From positions 21,954,611 to 22,018,610 of the forward strand of contig NC_080558.1 of NCBI RefSeq assembly GCF_030253575.1: a DNA stretch of 64,000 bases. Direction: 5' to 3'. The first letter of the stretch is position 1, and every line of letters begins with the position of its first letter. Below are positions 33,840-46,430 of the stretch, one piece after another. The stretch is from Rhododendron vialii. Taxonomy: Eukaryota; Streptophyta; Magnoliopsida; Ericales; Ericaceae. The notes under the pieces were generated by a model, which saw nothing but the letters and a program-made list of their open reading frames with translations, did not search any database and had not been told where the DNA came from. A program made the translations under genes and the position numbers.

Positions 33840-36800
33840 ATGGCGACAGTATCGATGAGTTGGTCACTCCCTACCATCAACAACTCCTCCCCTTCACACC
33901 TTCGGCGACCCAATCGGTGAGTAGTTGCTTCTCTCACTCCTCTCACTCCTCTCTTTTTCTATCTGCTCTTTGATTCTTTTACTATTAGCACCTGTTGTAT
34001 CGCGTTTTGTTTTTGTTTTTAAGCAGACTTCACTCGGTTATGACTTCTGCAAGCTTGAAGAAGGAGATTTCTGGTGTCGGAGTGCGAGTCACAGAAGGGC
34101 AAGGGAATTTGCCCAAGGTCGTGCTCTCGTCTCCTCACGGAAGGTAGACACATTAGGTGTTTCTGTGTCTGTATGTGAAACCATACATTGTTAGAACGAA
34201 GAAGGGATCCTGTTATTCTTTTTTGGGAATGCTACTTTAAATAGTTACTCCCTCCATCCCAAAATGTTTGTTCGGTCCGCAAACAAAAATGTAAAACTAA
34301 TACAATTTTTGCAAGAAAATTTTAAATTTTTTTCAATAATTCACTAGATATCGATTAGTTCTTTTAATTTATGGAAAAAGTTTGAATTTTTTCTTGAAAG
34401 AAATGCATTATTTTTAAGTCCTCGTCTTGCGGAGCGGACAAATATTTTGGGATGGAGGGAGTATCTATTAGGTGTAGTCAGTTTAGGAAATCATTCTTCT
34501 TGTTCTAATTGCTAAGAAATCGGCCAAACCAACAAACACATGTGCGCAAAGAGTAATCAAGAATAGAAAACAAGAACGCAAGACGCAGAGATTTTTACTT
34601 TGTATCCCAACTGTGTAGTTGAGTACATCCCCGGCTCACACCAATTCCATAATGTAATTGGAATGAAGAGAGTTACAAGATATATCTGCTGCTGACCTGC
34701 TGTGTGTAACAATTATTTATAAGCTGGTATTTACATCACCAATTACTGTAATACTCCTGTCTTTGTATTACTTGGCATTGTCTCTTTCGTTTTTTCAAAG
34801 GCATTCCGTTGAAATAGGATGATGTTTGTTTGGTTAAGAATGCACACAAGTCTATATTCCTCTTGTATTTTTCATTTCTATGGACCATAGTCGTCCACCC
34901 AAACCTGGTTCTCAAGATGCTTTACGGATGGCAGTTTAAACAGCCTTTTTATTCAATTGAAACAGGGCCAGTTATTTGTCAACTTTACCTTTTCAGCTGT
35001 TGTTGAGCGACAAGTCCATAAAAATTGAACTAGAGAAGATATTTTGTTCAGAGCTAATAAGGATTGAGATTGTAATTCTCATTATTTTACTACTAAAATC
35101 TCTAGAATAGGATTGCTACCTAGGTGTACTAGCATACACGCTTGTTATTGGGAGGCTGACTAGTCTTGTACTATGTGGGTATTTTATTTGATCGACAAAA
35201 TAACAAACAACAAAAAGAAAAACAACGGGCTAAAAGAGGAAAACAAATAAACAAGACTATACAGGCGTTAAAAGCATTCTGATATCTTCTGAAACCATTC
35301 TGGAAGTATGATTAGGAAGATGATCTGGATCAAAATTCCCGAGAACTCCTTCCTAAAAGCCCGCGGTGCTAACTCATGTGTTGCTGCATTTGATTTACGA
35401 TGAGAGTAGCAAGCAAGCCACAAATATCAGAAATACGGGAATTGATAACCTACGTCTATGACCTCAAGGAATTAGCGCATGCCCTTACCACCAATGAGGG
35501 AAGTTTTATTTTTCTTACTTCCTTAGTACCAAAACAGGGGAATCGCTTTTCAAATCACCGTATCCTCACCTTTCTTGTGAGCCCAATGAAGAATATCAGC
35601 TCTAGCAGCCAACCAATCATATGAATGCTTGTTTGATAGAATGTGTACTAAACACAACAAGCTCATAAAAGTGTGCATGAGGTTTTATTTACCCATGGAA
35701 AAGTTATTTAAACAACTTGAGCATAAATAGATGGATTGGTGGTTTCAGTGGAAAACAATTGGAAGTAATTTGGTAATAACTAGGATGGCGCCATGGCGGT
35801 TATAGATCCACATGTTTTTTTGCTTTTAGATTTCCCCTTGCTTCAGCATGGCTTGGTTTCAGTTACTTATGCATCTCCAGCACTTTCAATTTTCTTTTCG
35901 TTAATTGTGCATACCGATGCTCTGGACTATCAATGAAGGAAGCATGGTAATGTGCACAGAAATTGAATTGGGTCTCTAGGCATGCCCTCTCTTATGCGAT
36001 TTGGCTTTGATTTGGGGGCATGGTTCCGCAGCAAAACAGGTATGGGGGGTCACTGTTTTAGTGGTATTTTGAGAGCAGCAACTGTGTATATTGCCAAAGG
36101 TTAGATCTGTCTCCAATCTTCCCCGCCCATACCCCTAATGATTGGGGACTACATGGGTTCTGTTGTTGTTGTTGTTGTAATTCTTTGACCGTGGTCATAT
36201 TAGATTTGCATTTGAATGATGTGTCTTTACAATTGCAAGTCCTTTAGCATACTTCCTCTAACATTCACGAACTTAGGAAATTAGTGGAGCCTTAACGAGA
36301 AATTAGTGCCCCTAGCTACATATTTCATGTTTCTAGATGTTAATTTTGGCAGGTGTGCCTACTGTCTCACTCTGATTGCACTCAACTGTGCCACGGCTAT
36401 GCAGGATCATGCATGCCTCGTTGTTTTTCATGGTCCTGAGAAATAAAACTCGAGCTTGAAGTTGGCATATATCATGTTTATGGTATTCATCAGGCCTTTT
36501 TGTGCGTATGTGTTATGTTTGTTTTTTGTGTACTCAAGTTTGTGGGAATGGTTTTGTAATTTTGATTTCTCTGGTGTTGGTACGCTTTGCCCAAGATTGA
36601 CTGGACATACGCATGTAATTGTAAATGAACCTAGGAATCACTTGATTGAGCGGTTATGCTTTGGTTAGACGAGATTGATGGTTTTCCATTTAAGAAGGGT
36701 GAGGAAAAGTCTTTTTTGTGTATGTAAGAGAACATTCCCTAGGAAATTTTTATAGAAATCACTTAACTTCATAATCTTCAGACAGCCCGATTACCTGATT

Positions 36801-37558
36801 AGGATGTGTTATTGTAGAAAGGGGCTGAGAAAGTTCAAATCCTCCTAACTGACGCGCAAATTCTAGACTGTAGCTGCGAAATGTCTTTTCTTCATTGAAT
36901 AGGTTTCTCTATTTCTTCTTGTTCTTTTTGGGCAGGGTTGGGGTGGGAGCAAGCCTGCATCATTGTTAAGTCAACAAACCTTTTGGCCATATGCTGACAG
37001 TTGTACTGTAACCTCCCAAATTTTCCCTCTAGCCCTCTCTTTGTGTATGTGTGTACACGCACAACCACATAAGCGTCTGGCTAGTGATGACCTTGGTCCT
37101 ATTATTACGAAGTCTTGATTCAAAGTCTTCAGTCGTGTAAGGAAAAAGAGACATCAATGGAGCCTCCTATGAGGCATCGACACTCCTCGGAGATTGCCGT
37201 ACCTGTGTCAGACACATTGGGGATGCACCGAAAAACATGGCGTGTCCAGTAAATTTAATTGATCTTTTTGAAGCGGGACGGGATTGCATGTGTAATTCTT
37301 TTAATTTTTTTGGGGACAATATATTATTACTTCAAACATTTGATTTAAAGGTTTAATTAAATCTATAAAAACATACCCCAATTGATTGAATCACTCTGTC
37401 GATCCCCAAAAAGAAAAAAAAACACATCGAAGCCCTTGGTTGATTGTGCACTTCAGGTCTATCTGTCTCTCGATTCAGAAGATAAAAGTCAATTTGCTGA
37501 AGCTCTCTATATCTCGCGACTCTGTTCTCTCTTGGGATAAAGGCCCTCCAGCTCTCAT

Positions 37559-37633
<75 letters not shown>

Positions 37634-40600
37634 ACGTGTAGTCTGTATTTAAATTTGTAGCGAATTACGTACAAGCATGAAGCATCACTGCTGCATCGGT
37701 ACGTGTGTATTAATAGTGCGACATCAGTGGTTTATGGTAAGTGTTGGACTTAAAGACTTTTGTTGGTTTATGGTTAGTGTTTACGTTTCACAGTGCAAGT
37801 ATGAAACTTTTTTAATACAGATTTGTTTATATCTATAAATTTTGTGGTGTCCCTCGTGTCTGTGCCACTGTCCCCATTTTTTTAAAATTCACTTGTTCGT
37901 GTCCATGCTACATAAGGAGTGTCTATTGGTACTTCAACACCATGCATGTTAAGAGCAATCTATTTTCCAACTCAAATTGGTGCATTGGGGGACGGGAAAG
38001 CTTTTTTTTTCCCTAAGCTAAATCCAATTGCCATAATTGCAACGTACTTTTTTTTTTTTTTGATCCGCAATTGCAACGTACTTATTAAGCTGGAAAACCC
38101 TTGAGACCAACTTGCATCCTCAAGACTGCCGAGGCTAACTTTTTCTTGGAATCCCATCTGTAATCCATCTTTACATGATTACTATATATCAAGCAAGGGA
38201 TAGGGCTTCCATCCAGTGAGGTTCAACTCTACTCTTATGTGTCAATGCACCAGGGATTGCTAACACACGTGCTAGTTCTTGCAGTCAATTATAATAGAAA
38301 CAATTGACAACGGTATTGAAAGATTTGAAAACCCATGTAATGCTGTCTTTCTAAATGCAAGACATAATCCTATCCCCACTTTTTTTGGCAGTGAGGCCGA
38401 ACTCTATTTATTTGGAGGTTGTGTCACCTCTTGGAAAGTTGCCGACAAGGATCTGCTTTTTGTTCGGCCAGATGCTGTATTCAATGGGCAGAAACCTATC
38501 AGGTTGTTTCTGCTGCTTTAGATGTTATTACCTCTCCTAATTTGGTCCACTTCTGAATTTGAATATGCATTACGTTGTGAGCCTGTATTGCTCTATTACC
38601 CTTTTTTAGGGCCTGGAGTTCTTGTTTTCTATAATATTGAGCATTTCTATAATATTGAGGATTTATTTAGATTAGAGTCTTGTTAGTAGATAAAGGGTTT
38701 TCATTTGCTTTCTATACTGACTCTTTTCTCTACTGGGACAGTGGAGGTGCTCCACATTGTTTCCCACAGTTTGGTCCTGGCCCAATACAGCAGGTATGGC
38801 TTACTATCATTGACAGGATAATGCACTAGAGTATTTCTATTTCTTTCCGTTTTCATTTTTGTGAGTCAGTGGTCTTTTATCTAGAGTATACGGAACCATT
38901 CGACCATTGAGTAAAAGGTCTAGAGACAAAAGCCTTTCTGGGTAACACTGACACAGACAGATATATATAATGTATTTTTATATAGTGCTTTCTTAAGCAA
39001 TGTTCATGAAATGAAATGATTCCAGGTATCCTCACGATCATACACTCCAGTACAAGAACGCAATCAATTGAAAACGAAAAGAAACTAGAAGCCTGGGGGA
39101 AGCTAAACTCATTAGCAGGAATACACCAACTATTAAACTAGTAGAATAGAAGGGATTAGACTGATCAGAATGAATCAGAGAAGCTTTGATTAATTGATTC
39201 TGATATCATGTCTGATGGGCTCTATAATCTGGCTCAGTGGCTGATTTAGGACTGATGAGATCTCGAGACAAGCTACTGTGAATATTTCAAAACCTGATAT
39301 CTGAATTTTGGTGGGTGATACTAGGTGCATGAATCATTTCACCAGAAACATACTGTTTAGACTTATGTTGGGTCTATTGCTACCCCTTAGGGCTTCAATT
39401 TAGACACCAAAATTCACAATCTTCTTAAGAGCAATGGACTCTTCCGTTTAGTCCTCAGATAGTGATGCATACAAGAATATATCGTCTTCTTTGCAAGTGA
39501 TTTTGATCTGTCAAAATGTTTGTTTTTTCCAGCATGGATTTGCAAGGAACATGAATTGGTCAGTTGTTGATTCTGATGACGTGGAAGGAAATCCTGTGGT
39601 TACTCTAGAGCTAAAGGATGGCCCTTATAGTCGTTCTATGTGGGATTTCAGCTTCCAAGCTATTTACAAGGTCAGTCTGTGTTTAGCTACCTTTAACTTA
39701 CATACAGAAACAATTCCACGAAGACCTGCTTATGATTTGTCATCCAATCTGTAACAACGGCAAGTGCATACAGTTTATGAGCGAAGATGTTAAGAACAAT
39801 ATGAAAAATGTATAGTTACATGTACCCAGGAGTGCCCTATGTTGTGCTGCAGACATCCTTGCATAGTATTCCTTTTAGTGTGGAATGTTCATTTAATTTC
39901 TCCAGTTGTTTGCAGGTCATTCTTGATGCGAAGAGCCTTTCAACAGAACTCGTGATTACAAACACCGATAAAATTCCATTTTCATTTAGTACGGCCCTGC
40001 ATACGTACTTCCGTGTAAGAATATTTCTTTCCACGATAAGACATTTAGTTACCTTGTAACAAAATTTAGGTTTTCAATTCCTAATGAAACAGTTCATCAA
40101 CGAGGAATGGGTAGGGATTCGGAGAATAGATGTCAAAATTAGAGCTGAACAATATATATAATAGTGGCTGATAGTTTGAAGCAACTATACAATGCAGCAA
40201 CTAATCTGATTCTTCTCCATTGATTTTGTACGTGTGAATTTTGAAACGTAAGCACAGTTTAATTCAGTTTCATCTGCTTACAAACTACAGAGGATTAAAT
40301 TGGCATGACTTTCTGCTATCATGCAGGCCGCTGTAACAGGGGCATCAGTGAGAGGTTTGAGAGGTTGCAAAACACTGAACAAAGATCCAGATCCTAAAAA
40401 CCCATTGGTGGGTAAGGAGGAAAGGTCTGTGTCAAAATCATAGCACTTTAATGCGAATAATAGGCTTTATCTGTCAAGAATTTGGTTGATAGAGGTATTA
40501 AAAGACTAGGCATTTACAGCGGAAGTTAACTTCTGTTGTAGATTGGATTTGGATTAATGGAGTTTTAGTTGTTGAAACCATATTAGGCCTAAATTACATT

Positions 40601-41992
40601 TTTCATTTTTTATTATAAAGCTGTATTGGAGATCCTCAAATAAAATTTTAGTATGAGAAAGTAATTGCATCCCCTCTGTTAATTCCGTTTCTCTCACTGT
40701 AACTTGTTCAGAGGTGATGTAATTTTCATCAAACTAACGGGACCAGATGTATTTGTCCAAATTGTCAAGCAATTCATTGTAATTTACCCTAGTTTTTGCT
40801 TGGTGTCCGACTCTTCTAACTTGTAGGTAGTTTTTTTGTTTGTAATTTTCTACTCTTTAGTAGTGAGAGGAAATAAATTCTAGCTTATTTGCATTGTCCA
40901 ATAAACTTGCCAAGTTAAACAAGTTATCTTCAGTATCGAGTTTTTGAACTTTTAACTTTGCAGCAAACAACCTTGTGGGAGATATTTCTCTTTCTAACTC
41001 TTGATTTTCTCAACTCAGGGATGTGGTTACTTTTCCTGGATTCGTAGACTGTGTTTACCTTGAAGCGCCTGATGAATTACTCCTTGATAACGGTTTGGGA
41101 GATAAGATATCCATCAAGAATAGCAAGTAAATTAGGAAAACTTACACAATGTTCTCTTTTGTTTAAGCAACATTTCTGCATTTACTATTTCTGCTTTGTG
41201 TCCTGCTTGTTCATGCAGCTGGACAGATGCTGTACTGTGGAACCCATATCTGCAGATGGAAGCATGCTACAAAGATTTCGTTTGTGTCGAAAATGCTAAG
41301 GTATTGGAGTAATCATTTTCAAAGAGATCAGAGTTTTATTTCATTATGAGTTGTTTCGATCAGCATGGTATTATTATTGTTTTGAAACATTTGCACAAAT
41401 GCTTCGGGAAAATGTTAAAGGTGAGGAAAGAATTTGAACTTTTTAGATTTATTTGGAAGTATGAATTGAATTCTGACTACAACCAACAAAAAGAAGGCTA
41501 AGTACTTGGGACGGTAGTTAATCTAGTGATAGTAGTGCAGTATATTAGTAATGACCTTAGTCTGGGATCACTAATCCTTCAATCGGACCCTTCGCTCGTG
41601 CTCTCACTGCTCGCTTTGCGCTCAAGCTCTCAATCTTTGTTCTTGCGAATTTTAGTAGTTTGGGATGTTTTTAAATACACATTCACACTCGTGCACCCGC
41701 AAGTTCATTATGTGACTTAGGTAATGACGCTCATGATTTCATTTATTAGCTCAATGAAATTGGTGAACATTTGGAACAATTTATTGTTGCCCTACATCAC
41801 GTTGTGCATTTTGTGTGTTGCCCTATGTTCTGTGTATCTGTGGAGATAATACTTTTGATGTATTTGACCACATTATTCCACTAGTGTTTCGGGAAAAGTT
41901 GATGCTTTTGATGTATTTGACCGCAGATCGAAAAAGTGCAGCTAGACCCCGAGCAATCTTGGACTGCTACCCAGCTGCTAAGCTTGGTGTGA
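33840..41992 (+). CDS. Glucose-6-phosphate 1-epimerase-like protein, plastid type (10 exons)
   Basis: Exons: 33840-33916, 34027-34143, 38392-38502, 38742-38793, 39533-39670, 39916-40014, 40327-40424, 41019-41126, 41219-41300, 41927-41992. All introns are GT-AG, all phases agree, and the joined frame is 315 codons plus TGA. The ATG sits in AAATAAATGGCG after a CT-rich leader. Residues 1-45 or so are rich in Ser, Thr and Arg with few acids, as in a chloroplast transit peptide. Residue 51 onward is an aldose 1-epimerase-like (galactose mutarotase superfold) domain with LYLFGGCVTSW, PHCFPQFG (106-113), DGPYSRSMWDF, ALHTYF (His194) and FVCVENA (Glu291); by analogy with the family, that His and Glu are the catalytic pair. 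It is expected to interconvert alpha and beta glucose 6-phosphate; substrate and location are inferred. Intron 2 is 4.2 kb and holds transposon fragments; the others are 92-739 bp. No lesion was found. Confidence 0.93.
34248..34461. mobile_element. Stowaway MITE in intron 2
   Basis: The terminal inverted repeats CTCCCTCCATCCCAAAATG and (right end, reversed) CTCCCTCCATCCCAAAATA are almost perfect and continue into TTTGT-CG-TCCGCAA. TA flanks the element at 34246-34247 and 34462-34463. It is 214 bp, with the best-preserved ends of the Stowaway copies in the window, so probably the youngest. Confidence 0.92.
35175..35625 (-). pseudogene. LINE 3' fragment (RNase H-like) in intron 2
   Basis: On - the sequence reads WLACYSHRKSNAATHELAP, resembling the R..N..AH.LA motif at the end of LINE-encoded RNase H domains, followed by LPEWFQKISEC, a stop and a T-rich tail ending GTCGATCAAATAAAA, typical of plant LINE 3' ends. 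Upstream coding is broken and short, so this is a 5'-truncated insertion antisense to the host gene. Assignment rests on motif recall only. Confidence 0.5.
35626..37560. other. Intron 2 interior, no coding seen
   Basis: A TGTTGTTGTTGTTGT microsatellite lies at 36161-36177. The frames here, such as 36456-36668, show no domain and lie in an intron whose flanking exons join in frame. Nothing else is recognised. Confidence 0.4.
37563..37629. repeat. (CT)n microsatellite in intron 2
   Basis: About 33 CT units, uninterrupted, 760 bp before exon 3. Probably length-polymorphic. Confidence 0.95.
41545..41735. mobile_element. Small MITE-like repeat in intron 9
   Basis: Same family as 1915-2100: a core of CGCTCGTGCTCTCACTGCTC and TTTGCGCTCAAGCTCTCAAT, and a right end ATTATGTGACTTAGGTAAT that is complementary to ACTTAGTCACATAAT of the other copy. 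Borders are approximate. Confidence 0.5.
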
Positions 41993-43023
41993 AGCGTAGC
42001 TGAGCATGGCTTTCCTAGCTTGCACAAATTTCGTGTTTTTCTCTTCTGTTCAATATTCGCATTCCTTTTTTGAAGAGTTAGTTATCCAAGTGACTCGTCC
42101 ATGCTAATATTTGCAGTTGGCTAATAATGCAAATAGGCAAATTATGGTATCTTGGCTCTCCAGTAGATTAGTATTCAGATCGTACTTTTTTTCTCAGCAT
42201 TCATGTTTTTCTTAAAAGTACGCAAATTTGCATCTCTATTTGAATGAAGATGGTGTTTGAACTTTGAAGGAAGTTCGAAGCTTATGGATGGAGTAGTTGA
42301 GCTTAGAGATGTTAAGAGCTTGTCTCATGTTCATCAACTTTTATACCCAAAATTACATGAAAACTATTACTATACCTGTTTATATATACTAGTGTTAAAA
42401 ACCACATGCTACACAGTGGTCTTGTACTCAATGCTCAATATCATGCTCACTTCTACTCTAGTACACTAATTTTCTGTAGCTGTAATATTGTGTTATACTG
42501 TTATAAGGTGACATCAAAGATACCATAGTGGAATTGAAAAGTACTTCCACGATAAGATAGCCATTTGCAATGGAAAAATACATGGAAATTTGAGGCACAT
42601 GGCCCCTGTTATTCATGACTAAGTAGTAAAATTGAAATTTTAAATTCAGGTCCGTGTTGAAAACCTTGTGTGGTGGGCCAAATGTTACCAGCCTCAACCG
42701 AGCAATACAGCACTAGTGTATGTTTTCTGGAGAGAATAAGTTTTTTATCCCCACGGTGATGGTAAGCTAACATAAAATGCTTCATTCAAAACGTGAACTC
42801 CACCAAAGGGAGGGGAAAAATAATACTCCTACTTGTTTGTAGCACAAATAAATCTCTCCCTTCAAATAATAGACTTAGCAGAACTTGAGGGACTCATGGA
42901 ATTTGCACATATATTCCATTTTATGAATCCAGATCATTCAGTTTATAGAGCAATAGATTCAAATGTCCCATTTGTTTGCATAAAACTACAATCAGTTTTT
43001 CTAACCCTCAATTGTTCATTCTA
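41993..43023. other. 3' region of the epimerase gene and intergenic DNA
   Basis: The 3' untranslated region should lie within the first few hundred bases, but no polyadenylation signal could be chosen. No other gene seen. Confidence 0.4.
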
Positions 43024-43346
43024 TGTTTGGAAATAAATGGAAAAGGGGAATTTTCAAAAAAATTCCTTTCCCTTGTTTGGTTCTTACGATAAGAATAGGG
43101 GAAATTGAGAGACGCAAGTTCAATTTTTCTTTGACTCTCCTTCTCATTTTTCTCTGCTATGCTTGGAAGTTTAAAAAATTAAAAGAAAAAAGGAAGAAAA
43201 AGGAAAATGAGAGAAAATGAAAGTTAAAAATCATACTATGCACACTACAAGATTTTTTCTAACTTCTCTCATCTTTCTCTCCAAACCTAGGAGAGAGAAT
43301 TTTTTAATTTTCCCTTCACTTCTCTCTTTTCCACAAGTTCCAAACA
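43024..43346. mobile_element. Foldback MITE (TGTTTGGAA ends)
   Basis: The left end TGTTTGGAAATAAATGGAAA pairs with the reversed right end GTTTGGAACTTGTGGAAAAG. The interior has GGGGAATTTT and pyrimidine-rich blocks. About 320 bp; lies between the two real genes. Confidence 0.45.
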
Positions 43347-43688
43347 AAACAAAATCCAACAAAATAACAAAAATATGAACTAAGGAATTAATACAAGGGA
43401 AAAAAAAATCACACCCAATCTATGCGATCTTACCAACAAAATCATTCAATCACTCTGACCCATGTCAATTAACATCACAGCAAAAAATATACGCACCATT
43501 TCGAGAGAGAGAGAGTCAATAGTAAAAGAAACAGCACAATTTCATTCAGGATAATTTGATAACTAACTCAACGACAGAGGTCATCGAAGTCGAAGCACAG
43601 GTACAAACGAAACCCTAGAAACCAGAAGCCCTAACACGTCATCTATACACACCATTAACGAACCCATAATTTTCCAAGCCCTCAAAAA

Positions 43689-44357
<669 letters not shown>

Positions 44358-44372
44358 TTACTGGGCCTTGTA

Positions 44373-44390
44373 CGCGGATCGGTGACGTGG
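44373..44390 (-). promoter_or_regulatory. Type I histone promoter element (distal, perfect)
   Basis: On the - strand it reads CCACGTCACCGATCCGCG, a full match to the type I element. It starts 102 bp beyond the proximal copy, about ten helical turns, in the same orientation. Confidence 0.92.
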
Positions 44391-44397
44391 TTGGGTT

Positions 44398-44660
44398 TTG
44401 TACGGGGAGTTCGCGCCTCGGACCCGGGGACCCTGCCGAGCGGCACCCCTGCCGAGCGGGTGCCGAGCGGCCAATCCGGCCATTCATCTCGGAATCAACG
44501 GTCCGAATCGAAACATCTTTTTCCTTTTCTTTTTCTTTTTTTTTAAATCCGTTCGGTACCTTTACATCCGGGCCATCCAAAACACTTTTGGACGGCCGAG
44601 ATGCGCTCGGCACCGCTGCCAAGCACCTCTGCTTGGCAGCATCTCCCAATCCTTCGCGCC
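44398..44660. mobile_element. GC-rich foldback element abutting the H3 promoter
   Basis: The left side repeats TGCCGAGCGG three times (about 44432-44480), followed by ATTCATCTCGG. The right side has GGACGGCCGAGATGCGCTCGG and GCTGCCAAGCACCTCTGC, partly complementary. GGACGGCC and CGGTCCGAATCG words recall the family B MITEs. It limits the promoter to about 300 bp. Confidence 0.45.
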
Positions 44661-44727
44661 TCCTAGCACGCATCATTCTTTTCTTGTTTTCTCCCCTATT
44701 TTTGCCACCCCGATTCGCTTGACTTCT

Positions 44728-44957
44728 AGCAAAGTTTTGTTCTTGTTCAAAAAAAATTACAGTATTTTTGTTAGTTTTGCGACAAATTTTTATGAATTTT
44801 ATCGACTTTTTTGACTTAAAATTGAATATTTAAAAAAAATTTGGGTAAAAGTAATTTATTTTTTACTTTTCCAATTCTTCTTTTCAAGATGAATCAATAA
44901 TTCAAAAAAATTTGTCGCAAAACTAACGAACAAGTTTTTTTAATAAGGACAAAACTT
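44728..44957. mobile_element. Foldback MITE (GTTAGTTTTGCGACAAATTT arms)
   Basis: GTTAGTTTTGCGACAAATTT (about 44770) pairs perfectly with AAATTTGTCGCAAAACTAAC (about 44908). Pairing extends outward over AGTTTTGTTCTTGTTC and GAACAAGTTTTTTTAAT. The spacer is AT-rich. Confidence 0.65.
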
Positions 44958-45074
44958 TCAAAAAGTCCTTTTAGCTTAGTAGAACAACACCTATATAAGT
45001 GTATAATTTTAAAGGAAAATAATTTTTGCATTTCACTTTTTCATAAATTCACTTCAAAATTTGTCATTTTGTGT

Positions 45075-45330
45075 CTCGTTTGGATGAAGTATTAGGTTTT
45101 GAGGTATTATGTAAGAAGGGGGGATTGGATAGTAGGGGGTATTAGTTAATAAAAAATGACCCACATTGATGTGATGTTTATGGAGGGGAGATTAAATAAT
45201 GATTGGTTTGGATGAGGTATTAGAAAGGAGGGATAAAATAGTACGTAATTTGGATGGAGGATAAATAAGGGGTATTAGGAAGGGTGGATAATGTAAAAAG
45301 CTGTCAAATAACTATTTTGCCCTTGTGAAG
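45075..45330. mobile_element. Possible PIF/Harbinger subterminal region
   Basis: The motif GTTTGGATGA-GTATTAG recurs (about 45079, 45208, and a partial at 45252), among GGGGGATTGGAT and GGGGTATTAG words. Such G-rich, GTTTGGATG-bearing ends are common in PIF/Harbinger and related elements. A MYB/SANT gene of that class begins 0.6 kb further on. A TTA/TAA target duplication was not found. Confidence 0.35.
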
Positions 45331-45873
45331 ACCCAAACTTAAACATGTATTACTTTATATATGTATAATTACTAATATAATTAATTTTTCAAACTTAAGC
45401 CATAATATATTTTTTTACTAACAAATGTACTAATTTAATAAATGAAAAAATCAGTTTGATTTGAAAAAGTTTGTGTTTTTTTTTAATAAAAATTCTATTT
45501 ATTTTTAATTTGTTGGAAAAATACATTGCTTGGTAGTTAAAAATGTGTCCAACAATTTTGTTAGGTGAATTCACATGTGCCGAACATATTTTTTTGGTGA
45601 AAATATGCCTAACTAATATAATAATTATATAAAATATATAAAATATTGTCATTTCATTTTTTAAATGTTTAATAAAAATACTTAATAATGGTTAAAGTAG
45701 GAAATGTTATCATTTTTAAAAAATGTTTAATAAAACCGAAATTTTAAGAATTTTGTAAAAAATCAAAATTTAAAAAATGAATAGGTAGTAGATGGTGGAT
45801 GGTGGTTGGAAACATATGGGTGTTAGTTGAACTCATGTGAGGAGTAGGTTCAACAAATAGCCTCCAAATTTTC

Positions 45874-45880
45874 TATAAAT
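45874..45880 (+). promoter_or_regulatory. TATA box of the MYB/SANT gene
   Basis: TATAAAT lies 79 bp before the ATG at 45959 and is followed by a CAT- and CT-rich leader, a well-formed plant core promoter. Confidence 0.6.
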
Positions 45881-45958
45881 AGCACTCATTTTTCATATCT
45901 CATCCCACATCTCATCTTCATTTCCTAAAGTCGCAATTTTATTTTTTTCATCATTTCA

Positions 45959-46430
45959 ATGGCACGCCGGGCTTGGAGCGAGGAGGAGGAGGATACATTG
46001 TTGACAAACCTTACGAGCCTTGTCGATCAGGGGGTTTGGCGAACCGACAACGGAGTGTTTCGCCCTTCCTACTTGGGAGTTCTTAAAAATGAGATGCAAG
46101 TTTCTTTCCCTCAAGCAGGTATAAACGAAATTCATATTGAAGAAAAGATTAAGAAATGGAAGCATGATTATCGCATACTAGACGCTATGCTTAGGCGTCT
46201 TGGGTTCGGGTGGAATCCAAATGAAAACAAACTAGTGGTGGGAAATGAAATTTGGAATGAATTTGTCCAAGTAAGTACTCATCAATTTTTTTTCAAATTT
46301 GTATAAAGTATTGGTTCGTAAATTTTGATAATGTTTTCCTAACATTTATATGTAGAATCACCGACATTAGAGACATTTTCGGGACAAGCAATTTTCCCAT
46401 TTTAATCGATGGGCCTATTGCTTTGTTTCT
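45959..46430 (+). pseudogene. PIF/Harbinger MYB/SANT-like protein, truncated
   Basis: Exon 1 (45959 to about 46270) reads MARRAWSEEEEDTLLTNLTS, then GVWRTDNGVFRPSYL, EKIKKWKHDYRILDAMLRR and GFGWNPNENKLVVGNEIWNE. This is a MYB/SANT-like (Myb_DNA-bind_3) domain as found in the second protein of PIF/Harbinger transposons. After a likely GT-AG intron ending about 46355, a second exon resembles HFRDKQFSHFNRWAY, but it holds a stop (TAG after NHRH) and runs out near 46430. The usual FGKDRATG block is lost. The intact protein binds element ends and helps import the transposase. A related gene lies on - at 52933-54050. Confidence 0.75.

Noticed and set aside
38279-38521. 80-codon frame treated as a separate gene
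   Set aside because: Its second half is exon 3 of the epimerase gene; the first half is intron read-through.
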